The notes under the pieces: model-generated | What the model saw: the letters and a program-made list of their open reading frames with translations, nothing else | What the model was told of the DNA's origin: nothing | Database searches by the model: none | Origin: Russula earlei | Lineage: Eukaryota > Basidiomycota > Agaricomycetes > Russulales > Russulaceae | Assembly: GCA_025769875.1 (NCBI GenBank) | Contig: JAGFNK010000089.1 | Coordinates: 1-64,000, forward strand | Direction of reading: 5' to 3' | DNA length: 64,000 bases | Made by a program: the position numbers and the translations under genes | In this document: positions 33,744 through 44,893 of the stretch, in pieces | Layout: every line of letters starts with the position of its first letter | Position numbering within the stretch: position 1 is the stretch's first letter

Positions 33744-35169
33744 TCAAACAATGTTTGATGTGATAGCTTTATGTACCCGCAATGCCACTTCAAGAATCCA
33801 AAGCTCCTCATCTGCGCCGTCACACAAAGCCTTATCTGCTTCCGCCATAACGAGGGCACAGGCAGACTTTTGACGCCCTGTTAAAGTCGGGTTCTCAACG
33901 ATAATATCGTGGAGCTATAGAACGGCTCTCCGAGTTGGCAACGACGAAACAGGTTAAACTCAAGGAAACAAACCTGAATCAATATCTGTGATGCGGAATA
34001 GCCTTCTCGAACAAGCGACCTGACTGTCCCTCGAATGAGGTCAAAGCCACGGAGGGCAGTTATTGTGTTCGTAGCATCGCCCATCTCTATATCCTCATCT
34101 CCACTTCCGTCGGCAGGTACGTCAATCCCGAGTGTCCGTGCGAAATTTCGTACGATGCTATCAGGGACGATGCCTGCTATTTCCTGGACGTCTTCAGGAA
34201 GAATAGGAGTCGGCGGGTTCGTTGCGCTCGAGAGCCGTGCTGCTGATTGTAAATACGTGATAGCGCGCCGTAGGTCACCTGAGGACGTAGATATAAGAGC
34301 AGAGATGACGGAATGATCCACAGGGATCTGTTCGACGGCTGCGATGTGCTCGAGACGCTGTCTTGCTGATGAATTGTCGAGAGGCTTGAAACGGAACTTT
34401 GAGCATCGAGATGCGAGAGGTTCTATAATCCTGCACACCGGCATGGGTCCAAAGATATAGTGCAAACAACGAACATACCTTGTAACGTAGTTGCAGACCA
34501 AACAAAACCGCGTTATGCGCGCGTAGTTTTCCATAATTCGCCGCAGGGCTGCCTGCGCATCTTGTGTCATGCTGTCCGCTTCATCTAAGATGATGATTTT
34601 GTAAGGGGGACAAGGGTATTTCTTCCCGTCCGATGCAACGGTTTCGGCGCGTGGCGTCTGACGAGCAAAATTCTTGATCTTCTCGCGCACGATGGATATT
34701 CCACGCTCATCAGAGGCGTTTAGCTCAAGGACCCGTGTTCGAAAGTTGTCAGGCCTGATAAGGGTCAAGTTTATAAAAGTAAGACATGTTTTGTGGGGGC
34801 GCACCCAAATAGCTGGCGCGCGAGGGCAAGGATGGTGGACGTTTTCCCTGTTCCGGGGGGGCCATAGAATAACATGTGCGGAAGCTACAGTACAACTGAG
34901 AAACAACCACGGAAGCATCAGAGTGAATCACACGTTGGTAGATGAGAGTGTCTTTTGTAACACGGAAATAATGTGCTCCTGAGAAGATACGTCGTCGATG
35001 GATTCGGGTCGACTAAGATGTTCTCAGTCGGTACAGTGGAAGTATCGGGAACGGGTACTGCGTACTATTTTTCTACCCATGGTTGTAAGCTTGGATTTGA
35101 GATAGGCACCTTCTCCTTCTCTGGTTTTTTCTTACTTGCCCCCCGCGCTTGAAAGAAATCGGCCGTCAT
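33744..35169 (-). CDS. RFC2: Replication factor C subunit 2 (clamp loader; human RFC4 type)
   Basis: An AAA+ subunit of the PCNA clamp loader, nuclear. ATG 35169 ([10 protein letters not shown]), with [20 protein letters not shown] joined over an intron. P-loop [20 protein letters not shown] at about 34860, [10 protein letters not shown] at 34700, Walker [21 protein letters not shown] at 34580, and SRC motif [17 protein letters not shown] at 34400, followed by the collar domain ([27 protein letters not shown]) ending [10 protein letters not shown] with TGA 33744-33746. [10 protein letters not shown] and the DEADSMT context with the FRFKPL SRC motif fit yeast Rfc2 / human RFC4 rather than the other small subunits. 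Divergent from CAC1 across 161 bp. Confidence 0.93.
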
Positions 35170-35215
35170 AGTCGAACGCGACAGAGACGCGGTATAGCGG
35201 GGTGAATGGTAAATG

Positions 35216-35264
35216 ACGCGTTTGTTGCGATTTCTCACGCATGTTTATCTAATACACGACGCGT
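35216..35264. promoter_or_regulatory. Paired MCB-like GACGCGTTT boxes in RFC2-CAC1 promoter
   Basis: Two identical nonamers GACGCGTTT lie at 35215-35223 and 35258-35266, 43 bp apart (about four helical turns), inside the 161-bp gap shared by RFC2 and CAC1. Both genes act at S-phase forks, so MBF-like control is a natural inference. Confidence 0.6.
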
Positions 35265-35330
35265 TTGTGGCGCAGCGCAAACAGTCGCGCGCGACTTGCA
35301 TCCCCGCCGCGATAACCAAATTTACGCGCG

Positions 35331-38066
35331 ATGACAGAACTACCATCACATACAGGTGCGGACGTCCATGCACATCACTGTAGCCACGCCAATTTACGCA
35401 CAAAAAAAAGCTCGTGATCCGCCTCTTCCTACTGGTGAGTTTGCGTCGTCTTGGTCGTGAGGAGCCCACAAGACTGGTAGCTTCGCAGTGGAACGCCATG
35501 CGAAGACGCTTGACGTGGATATTAAAAACGGGAAGGTGATATTTAGGCAGAGACCTATGTCATTCGAGAAAATGACAGAGACCATGCAAGGTGTGTCACT
35601 CCGGTATCGTAAGTGTGGTGCAACTGACATCCATCCGCGCAATGTCATAGAAATGGTCAATTTCAGGGAATGGCTGGAATCTAGGACACAGCGCCGAGAA
35701 CCTCCGTTAACTCAAATACCCGAGAGCTACTGGCCACTAGTGGCTAAATTTACTCAAGAGAGGTACGCAACGCCGACTCCCCTTTGACGCGGGGTAAACG
35801 AGTTTTTAGTGACAAAACGATCACCGCATTGTCAAAGCATATACAACAAGAGCTAGCTCCTCACAACGACGAAATCTTTGAATCTTTGACCTCTGTTCTT
35901 CCACTATCCCCCATCGAAGATGTCGTGAAGCTACTTGCGGCCCGAGTCAACTATGGGATCGAGTCTCCCCTCACAAAGACCCCCGCTGCGCTCTGCGTTT
36001 GGCGGTGGGAGTTGAAACAAGAGTATCTCGGCTACCTGCCAAAGGTGTCTCGGGAAAAGGTTGATGCCAGGCTAGCGGATCGAATTCAAGTGAGTTGATG
36101 AAAATCTAATTGGCATCCACTCACATTGGTTTCAGTATAAGAAAGATCTCCAAGCTATGTTTGACGTCCCTCCCCGCTGTCGAAAGAAACGCAATGCTAG
36201 GGATAAAGGGTCATTCAACTTCACCCTTCCAAGTCGGAGCATGTCTCTTCGTTTTCGAATGAAGTTGTTATTGACGCTTCGGATGACCAATTGTTTGAGA
36301 AGGCGGTGAATCCTGATGGTGATGACAACCAGACGACCGTACGAAAGCCTGACCATCCGAGGGTGTCAGTCGATCCAGTGAGGGCCGTTGAAAAGGCAGC
36401 GAAGGTTAGCTTGTCCCGATCTGATAGTGTTATATGTGATAATCTTCCTTATCTCTTACAGCTGAAAGAGCGGGGAGAAAAAAAGGCGGCCAAAGCTGAG
36501 AAGGAGAGGAAGGTCAAAGAATCCCAAGAGAAGGCCCGCTCAATGATGGCTAGCTTCTTTGGCAAGCAGAAGGCGTCGTCCGCTTCTACATCCCCGTCCA
36601 AGGGCCCTGACTCATCTCTGCCGGAATTTGACAGAGTGTTCAGACCGTTCATGCTCAAAAAAGATGCAGAACTTGCACCTATTAACTGGTTCCAGGACGC
36701 GAAGAGAAGAAAGACAAATGTCGAGGCGCATGTTATTGTTATCGACGCAGACGATGATGATGATGATGATGATGTCGAGATGCGCTCACCCGAGCCCGAT
36801 CCAAACGTGAGCACAAGAGGTAATTTTCTTTTCCCTCGCCAAGGTGTTTGGTATTCACTCAATTGGCGGCCCTAGAACAATTGCGCCGCGCGCTATCGGG
36901 ATGCCCATCTTTGCCGATCAGTTGTTGTTCTTCAGACACTGTCCGCTCAATCATGACCCGGCTTTCGGAAGCTGAGGTATCTGACGACACGACGACGGTG
37001 CGCTCTCTCCTCTCGGAACTGCAAGATCGCTCGCGGATACCCGCGAAGGTACATATCTTTCACGAAGACGAGCGCCCGGGCTACTTTGGAACATTCACGA
37101 AACGTACGCGGCTCATCAAACCACGTCGGCCGTTTGCGCGAGACGACATTGCGCTTGACTATTCAGTACGATAGCGGCGAAGAGTGGGGCGAAGAGGAGG
37201 AGGGGGGAGGGGATGACGTGCTGGGAGATTCGGACGACGAGCGGGAGGACGAGGAGGAATCCGATGACCTGGACGGCTGGCTTGTGGATGGCGACGATGA
37301 CGAGGTTGCAACACCCGTCGAAGAACGAGAAGCGCTGGATGCGTTTCCGTTTCCGCCTCTACCAGGACAGCAGCAAGAGCAAACGCAAGGCAGTGAAAGA
37401 GAAGGGGAAGGAGACGGATGGCGAAGCCAAGGCAAAGAAACGGAAGGTCGTCGTGCCGCTCGTGCCCTTCGTCAAGGGCCCTTGTTTAGAGGCCGAGATT
37501 GGCGTGTGCCCGTACGAGCCCTTCAATCAATATCGAATCCAACTTTTCAACGGTTAGTTTCCATTGATCCTCCTCTTCCAGTGCTAAATCGCAGGTACCA
37601 AGATGCACCATATCCCCTCAACCCGTTCACCTTTGTCTCAACTCCTGTAGATGCTCGAGATGGACCTGGACCAACCACCGCTTCGACATCTGGCGCGAAC
37701 CCCCAGTCGCAATTCGTCATGCCAGCGCTGCCGCCTCACATCGTGAGCTCAAATACACCAACATCTGGAGCAGCGTCAGTCAACGGCCAGCCATCACAGG
37801 CAAAGCGACCACGGACGACACCTAAGAACCCGTTCCCCGATGTCCACCTTCCTTTCCTCAAAGAAAAAGTTGCTAGCATGGCCACGAACAGCTTGATTGC
37901 CCTTGTCGAGGCCTTACACCTTGATCTGAAGACTCACAGAGTCAAGAAAAATGCGATCGAGGCAAAGATCAGAGAAATTTGTGTCAAGGATCAACGACAC
38001 GTTTGGTCGTTGAAAACGGACACGGAGGTGTGTTCGTATTGCCGCACCGTACAGCCCTGCAGCTGA
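35331..38066 (+). CDS. CAC1: Chromatin assembly factor 1 large subunit (Cac1/p150)
   Basis: Deposits H3-H4 behind the replication fork with PCNA. Exon 1 is 35331-35355 (MTELPSHT) and joins exon 2 at 35489 (VERHAKTLDVDIKNG). Central part: a Lys/Glu-rich charged helix (ERGEKKAAKAEKERKVKE, about 36470-36530) followed by a degenerate PCNA-box-like SMMASFFGKQ (about 36540-36570), then the conserved core FDRVFRPFMLKKDAELAP. The CAF-1 p150 signature ERPGYFGTFTKRTRLIKPRR and PFARDDIALDYSV is at about 37070-37165, with a large acidic segment (GEEWGEEEEGGGDDVLGDSD) and WLVDGDDDEV after it. The C-terminus has a winged-helix-like part (LPFLKEKVASMATNSLIALV, about 37850) with stop 38064-38066. Exon borders in 36840-37560 are only partly resolved. 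Confidence 0.9.
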
Positions 38067-38433
38067 CATGGGTGTGCCAGTCTCCTAGTTTAGAAGTTCC
38101 AGCACCACCATGAGTGCTGAGACAGAAAGCGGCATACGTATATTATTATATTCATTACGACCTACGCATTGAGCAAGCAGACGTCAAATACCAGGCTCAC
38201 AATATTTATGCACGTTTCGTAGATTGATTTCAGCATCGTGTGATACATGAGACTGGGTATAAGCACAATATAACTACAGCCACGCTACATCGACCATGCT
38301 CCTTTGGTGAAGTTCTTACACAACCCTTGGTCATCGCTACAGAATTTATTATCTTGTACACCCTCTTAGTATCTCTCGATACGATGACCAACTGAGGGAA
38401 CATGACCGATGTGAGGCATGGTCCAAACCACCA
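38067..38433. other. Intergenic, convergent 3' ends of CAC1 and SPC24
   Basis: AT-richer than the genes, no frame of note; presumably both 3' UTRs. Confidence 0.5.
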
Positions 38434-39277
38434 TCATGACATGCTGAGCTTCCAAATTTGCTCAATGAGATCCTCATCAGGGGTCCCATTACCGAATTTT
38501 ACCACATGTATATCGTGGGATGTGCTCTCTGTGAGAACGAAGGCAAGTTAACCGCACGGAAAGTCGATCTGTAGGAGGCCACCTACCAACAAGAACGCGG
38601 TCGAGGTTCCCGTCCTCATCGAGAATCGGCTGAATACCGAGACCACGGTATATCCGCAATCGCAATCTGACCCACAAAAGCGCGTCAGTCAACGTTCGAC
38701 AGGAGCGCCGCGCCGCACACAAAAAAATAGAATAGAAAAGAAAAGAAAACCGCTGGTGCTCACGGCGTCCCATCAAGTTGATGCTCCGCAGCGGGGTTGC
38801 ACTCTTCCAACTGGCGTAGTTCTTCTTTGAGACGCGTTAGCTCCGCCTGCTTGCTTGCGACCGCGCTCTCCGCGTCGTTCAGGGCCTTGGCGAGGCTTAG
38901 CCGCGTGGTGTCGAGGTGATTGAGATTTTCTGCGTGGCGCTCGGCGGAGGGCACGCTAAGCGGACGCGTGGAGGACGTGCGGGCCGCATCGAGGACGCGT
39001 GCAAGAGCTGAGGGACGCCTACATGAGAACAGAGCAACAACACAAGGGATGCCCGCGCTGGAAAGGGAACCTTTCAGGTTTGCGTGGGCGTTTTCAAGGT
39101 CCCTTTTTCGTACGGCTGCCTCCTTGTCTATCTGGTCGTGCACGGCAGTGATCGTCCTGAGGTCGTCTTCTGGCTCGACGAGGTAAGTGATGCTGCGTAT
39201 GTTCGCGCTGGAACGGGTGATTTCAGGGGAGAATCTTATAGAAGCGGGAGGACGCACATAACCTCTTGAAGAGCCAT
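38434..39277 (-). CDS. SPC24: Kinetochore protein SPC24 (NDC80 complex)
   Basis: SPC24 pairs with SPC25 and anchors the NDC80 complex at the inner kinetochore. The C-terminal globular domain reads LRLRIYRGLGIQPILDEDG, then DRVLV, an intron, DIHVVKFGNGTPDEDLIEQI and WKLSMS with TGA 38434-38436. Upstream is coiled coil (LNDAESAVASKQAELTRLKE, LRQLEECNP) and an N-terminal NIRSITYLVEPEDDLRTITA block seen in fungal SPC24. Start: ATG at 39277 (MALQE) is favoured because the continuous frame to 39353 runs into the ACGCGT promoter box, but the splice from MALQE into the NIRS frame is not resolved. Divergent from CRM1. Confidence 0.83.
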
Positions 39278-39344
39278 CGTTATCATACGAAACGAGGGGT
39301 TCGTTTTTGGCAAGGGAATGATCCACGTGATTATGGTGAGGGTC

Positions 39345-39357
39345 TGACGTCACGCGT
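39345..39357. promoter_or_regulatory. Overlapping CRE palindrome and MCB in SPC24-CRM1 promoter
   Basis: TGACGTCACGCGT combines a perfect CRE palindrome TGACGTCA (39345-39352) with ACGCGT (39352-39357), sharing one base. It lies about 70 bp before the favoured SPC24 ATG and 163 bp before the CRM1 ATG. Confidence 0.5.
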
Positions 39358-39519
39358 TATGGGTGTAATTGATAAGCAGGGGCTGCGAATTTGTTACATA
39401 ATCAGCGCCCTGTGCCCCAGTGCATTACAGATACCAACGAATTGAGCAGCCAGTTTTGCAATCCCCGTTCTCTCTTCGCCATTTTTTTCTTTGCGTAATT
39501 CCAGGATCCTTCCCCAGTC

Positions 39520-42500
39520 ATGGAGGTGACCGCATTTATTTTGCTCCTTATTTTCTTTCCGTACTTAATTCGATCCGCGCTCCACAGGCCCTGCTGGATT
39601 TCTCCAGAGAGTTTGACGTCGCTCTCATAGACAACGTCGTCACCGCGCTGTACTCTGGTTCCGGTGGAAAGGAAGTCAGTCATCCCATCTTCCCTCTGCG
39701 CTAACTTTATGTCTGATGGTATACCCTATCTGCCTTCGTCTTTAGCAACAATTGGCCCAGCAAGTTCTGACACAATTCCAAGATCATCCAGATGCTTGGA
39801 CACGAGTACCAGACATAATGGAGCGATCGTCATATCCCCAAACAAAAGTCCGTAGTATATCGGTGTTTACACTAACCGAGGGTACGCGACTGACTTTCCT
39901 TTGATTCCAGTTCATCGGTCTACAGATACTTGAGCGACTGGTCAACACCCGATGGAAGACTCTTCCAGAGGCACAGCGACAGGGTACGTATTGAGTTCTC
40001 GACTCAATCGATTTCAAATTCATCCTGATCTAGGTGTTCGCAACTTCATCGTTGGCATCACTGTCAAGATCGCTTCAGACGAAGCATCTCTGCGCCGAGA
40101 GAAAACGTACATCAACAAGCTTAACCTAGCGTTGGTCCAAGTCCGTCGACTCATTCTCTGGCATCGCGTCGCGCTCACTGCCGTGCTTACAGATCTTGAA
40201 GCAAGAGTGGCCACATAACTGGCCGTCGTTCATCCCTGAGCTTGTCGAATCTTGCAAAACGAATCTTTCCCTCTGCGAGAACAACATGGTCATCCTCAGG
40301 CTGTTATCAGAAGAAGTCTTCGATTATTCCGCCGAGCAACTGACTCAGACGAAGATCAAGAACTTGAAGAACCAAATGTGCGGCGAGTTCTCGGAAATAT
40401 TCAAGCTGTGCGCAGAGATTTTGGAGGAGGCTACCAAAACGTCTTTGGTGAAAGCCACTCTCGAAACGTTGCTTCGCTTCTTGAACTGGATCCCTCTGGG
40501 CTACATCTTTGAGACTACGATCGTGGATGTTCTCATTCAACGCGTAAATATCTGCTTATCGCTTAACTAGCGGCTAACCAATTTTTTTCGTACAGTTCCT
40601 CGAGGCCCCTGACTTCCGTAATATCACTCTGAAATGCCTCGCAGAAGTTGCCGCTCTCAATGTTGGTCCTGAGTACGACCCGAAATTCGTCTCGTTGTTC
40701 GAGATGGTCATGACCGCCATCAACCGCATGGTACCTCCCAACACAAACATTGCCCAGGCCTACGCGCATTCGAATGATGCCGGACAAGAGTTCATTCTTA
40801 GTCTCGCGCTATTCCTCAGCAACTTCCTTCAGAGCCATCTAAGAACTGTCGAAAACGACCGGACCCAGGATGTTTTGCTAAACGCACATCTGTATATGGT
40901 GAAGATTTCACAGGTCGATGAGCGCGAGATATTCAAGATCTGCCTGGAGTACTGGCTGAAGCTCGTTGCTGAACTCTACGACGAAATTCAGAGTTTACCC
41001 ATTGGTGACAGTGGTCTCCTCATGGGGCTCAGCCTGGGCGGGACTAATGGCGCACACAATATGCTCAACGGCGTATCGTTGCGGAAAAATATATATTCCG
41101 ACGTATTATCAAACTTGCGACTTGTCGTTATCGAGAAGATGGTCAAGCCTGAAGAGGTTCGAGTTATTCTACGTCGTGTTCCGTTCGTTCGTCTCACTAT
41201 ATCTATAACTACAGGTCTTAATCGTTGAAAATGAGGAAGGAGAGATAGTCCGCGAGTTTATGAAAGAATCGGACACCATTGTGCTCTACAAGTCAATGCG
41301 CGAACTCTTAGTCTATCTGACCCATTTGGACGTCGCCGATACAGAAAATATCCTCACCGAGAAGCTTGCAAAGCAAGTCGACAATACAGAGTGGTCGTGG
41401 CAAAATTTGAACACATTATGTTGGGCTATTGGGTCCATTTCTGGAGCTATGAGTACGTGGATCTGTTCGTCCATCCCTTCTCGTTATTCTTAAGGGTTCG
41501 CAGATGAGGAGACCGAGAAGCGTTTCTTGGTAACAGTTATCAAGGATCTTCTAGGTCTCTGCGAAATTAAGCGTGGCAAAGACAACAAGGCCGTTGTTGC
41601 GTCTGATATTATGTATATTGTCGGACAGTATCCGCGTTTCTTGAAGGCCCACTGGAAGTTCCTCAAGACTGTCGTCAATAAGTTATTCGAGTTCATGCAC
41701 GAGACACACGAAGGTGTACAAGATATGGCCTGCGATACCTTTATTAAGATCGCGCAAAAGTGTCGCCGTCACTTTGTCATGCAACAAAGCCAGGAGCAAG
41801 ATCCGTTTGTGGATGAAATCCTCAGGTTACTTCACAGGATCACCGTGGACCTCAGTCCACAGCAAGTACACACGTTCTACGAAGCTGTAGGCTACATGAT
41901 CTCGGCCCAGCCAAACAAGCCCCAGCAAGAAAAGCTGATTGCCAAGTTGATGGAGCTCCCCAATGCTGCTGTGAGTCGCATTCATGCCGCGTGTCCAAGC
42001 CTCTTATTGTGACTTGCCATAAACTAGTGGGAGTCTCTTATGGCCCAGGCCGCGGCCAACAAAGATGTCCTCAGCAATTCAGACAATCTTCGCATATTGT
42101 CGAACGTTCTCAAGACCAATGTCTCAGCGTGTACTTCCATTGGCAGCTTCTTTTTACCTCAGATTGGTCTTATTTATATGGACATGTTGGGTCTGTATCG
42201 CGCAGTGAGCGGTATCATCAGCGAGACTGTCGCGAAAGATGGTCAGTCCAATGAGCTTCGTTCTCAATTATGCCTGTTTGATTGTGTATGATAGGACAAA
42301 TTGCTACCAAGACGCCGAAAGTCCGCCAACTACGGACAGTCAAGAAAGAAATTCTTAAACTAGTCGAGACTTATATTCGGAAAGCAGAGGATCTAGAGGC
42401 CGTCAACAATAGCATGATTCCCCCACTTCTGGATGCAATCCTCGGGGATTATCATCGCAATGTGCCGGAGGCTCGTGACGCGGAGGTTTTGAATGTCATG

Positions 42501-43536
42501 TCAACAATCACTTCGCGGCTGGGTGTAAGTGCCCTCCCTCTCTTCTTCTAGGCGAACGTAATGACTTATTTTTTTTAGAATTTGCTTACGCCGCAAGTCC
42601 CTCCGATCCTTGAAGCAGTCTTTGAGCCTACTTTGAACATGATCAACCAGGACTTTGCAGAGTTCCCTGAGCATCGTGTTGGATTCTTCAAGCTCCTGCG
42701 AACAATCAACTTGAACTGCTTCCCAGGTACGACAATTGCTAAATAGACGAGCCAGCAATTTCTCACCAGGTCTCAGCATTGCTTGGCCTTCTCCCACAGC
42801 AGTTCAAGCTATTCATTGATAGCATCGTATGGGCGATTAAGCACACAATGCGGGACATTGCCGAGACCGGCTTAAACCGTACGTGTAGATGTTCTTCTGA
42901 CCGTCTTATGCTCACTTACTTACCTTTGCGGCAGTGTGCTTGGAGATCATCAATAACTTTGCCGCCGCGGATACACAAATAGCAAACCAGTTCTTCCAGC
43001 AGTACTATCTGAGTGTGCTACAGGACACATTCTTTGTCTTGACCGATGCGGACCACAAGAGCGGATTTAAGTTGCAAAGCTTGCTCCTTGCCCGCATGGT
43101 CCAGTTGGTTTCGACAGACGCAATACAAGCCCCTTTGTTCGACCCAGCTGTCGTGAATGACGCCAACATGACAAATGCCAAGTTTGTTCGCGACTATACA
43201 GCTAACCTACTAAAATCCGCGTTCCCGCATGCATCGAGGTAGTGTGTATGATCCACTTCCTCGGCCAATTCTAACCATTTCTCCGGGCATAGCTCTGACA
43301 TCATGGTTTTCGTTCTCAACCTTGCGGAATATCACTCGGACGTCAATCGCTTCAAGCTGGCACTGCGTGATTTCCTCATTCAGCTGAAGGAATTCTCGGA
43401 CGACAATGCAGAGCTGTTCGTGGATGAAAAGGAAGCTGAGGCTGCGCGCAAGGCGCAACAGGAACGCGAAGCTGCCCTAAGGATCCCAGGAATGCTGAAA
43501 CCGTCACAAATAGAGGACAAAGACGAGGACATTTGA
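39520..43536 (+). CDS. CRM1: Exportin-1 (CRM1), nuclear export receptor
   Basis: RanGTP-dependent export karyopherin for leucine-rich NES cargo; shuttles through the nuclear pore. Exon 1 is only ATG GAG (39520-39525), joined after a 63-bp intron to [20 protein letters not shown]. The importin-beta N-terminal domain ([15 protein letters not shown]) and CRM1 domain ([17 protein letters not shown]) follow. The NES-groove HEAT region has [15 protein letters not shown] (reactive Cys codon 41560-41562) and [20 protein letters not shown] at about 41630. The C-terminal domain ends [14 protein letters not shown] and [11 protein letters not shown] with TGA 43534-43536. At least ten short introns. The whole protein looks intact and close to the usual length of about 1,070 residues. 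Confidence 0.96.
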
Positions 43537-43925
43537 ACCTTTGAGGGCTCTTCGTATCTCATGACATCTTACGATTTTTTATATTCCTGTTCTCGTTTCC
43601 CTGAAACGATCACATCGGCATCATCACAATCACTTCACCCTTCCCCGTCCCCCCCAACCCCCATCCCCCGTCCACTGTTCGCCATTCATTTTCAAGTTGC
43701 TATTTGTTCGTTTTGCTTGCGCCTCTCATATATTGGATGTAACACTAAATGGAAGTCCTCGAGTATGATGAATGAATGTGTATGTAGCGACTCGGTTAGA
43801 TAAACTTCGCTATTTACGTACGTCAAGACTTGCACGTGAGAGATCGAATAGCTTCACTTCAACGTGGACGGACGCTCTATCTTCGCAGATCGTGTCACAC
43901 GCAACATCAGTCTAGACATCGCGGG
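43537..43925. other. Intergenic CRM1-MCTS1 tandem gap
   Basis: CT/CCC-rich 3' region of CRM1 and promoter of MCTS1. No further gene seen. Confidence 0.5.
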
Positions 43926-44893
43926 ATGTTCAAAAAGTATGTTGCGACCTATGACCTCCGTGATGGCCGAATTCCGACGTAAGGAAAGATTTCAGCCGTC
44001 GACTGACATCGCAGGCCAAACCCCTGTCAAGTCTTCTGTTCAACGAGGCATCCGATCGGCCATCCTTTCCTCATGGAAGGTCGACGCGGAGACACTGGAG
44101 GAAATATGGCCGAAGAAAGAGTCGATCGTGCACGTAAAATGGTGCGTCGCAGCGTTTCACCTGTGCAGAAATGGATGCAACGCGTTTCACGAACCTTTCG
44201 TTCTTCGCCTTCGAAATTACAGCAGAGATCACCCGTCCATCTACGCCTTGCACGGCGAACCCCTCTTCTTCCAGCACTCCGACGGACCCTATTTCCCCAC
44301 TTTGCGCCTCCTCCACAAATGCGAGTAACCCATTTGATCATCGATCGTCGTTGTCCCGGGCGTGCGGTGCAGGTTGCAGCTCGGAGACACACATGCGGAT
44401 GCACACACGCAGATGCACACACGCAGATGCACCACGGAGATGGAGACGATTCGCTACGCGCGCGCCGCACTCGATTCCTTTTTTTTTTCTCATTCCTTAT
44501 TTTATTTTTTTTCGCTCGATCCTCGTCGCGACGCATGGCGTCCCCCTCCCCAGAAGCTAAAGGGGACACAACGCGCTGACCTCTTCCTTCAATTTTGCAG
44601 ATCCTTTCATCCTCCCACACGTGCGCATAGACCGCGGCGCGATCCGCTTCCTCCTCGCGGGCGCGCACATGATGTGTCCAGGCCTGACGTCCGCGGGGGG
44701 ATGGCTCCCGCCGGCGGAGGCCGCGCTGGCTGCGGGCACGCCGGTCGCGTTCGACGCGGAGGGCAAGGAGTTCGCGGTCGGGATCGGGATCACGAAGGTT
44801 GGGACGGAGGAGATGAAGGCGGTCAACAAGGGCATCGCGGTCGAGTCGGTCACGTACGTGGGCGATGATCTGTGGGCGGTACAGAGGGTGTAA
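43926..44893 (+). CDS. TMA20: MCTS1/Tma20-type PUA-domain translation factor
   Basis: Binds the 40S ribosome with its DENR/Tma22 partner in recycling and re-initiation, cytoplasmic. ATG at 43926: MFKK, intron, FQPSTDIAGQTPVKSSVQRG, SWKVDAETLEEIWPKKES, IVHVKC, intron, RDHPSIYALHGEPLFFQHSD, GPYFPTLRLLHK, intron (about 44328-44601), then PFILPHVRIDRGAIRFLLAG with the PUA core AHMMCPGLTSAGG, and stop at 44891-44893. MFKKF and PTLRLLHK...PFILPH are family hallmarks. The last intron, about 270 bp, is unusually long for this genome and contains tandem CACACGCAGATG repeats. Confidence 0.93.
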
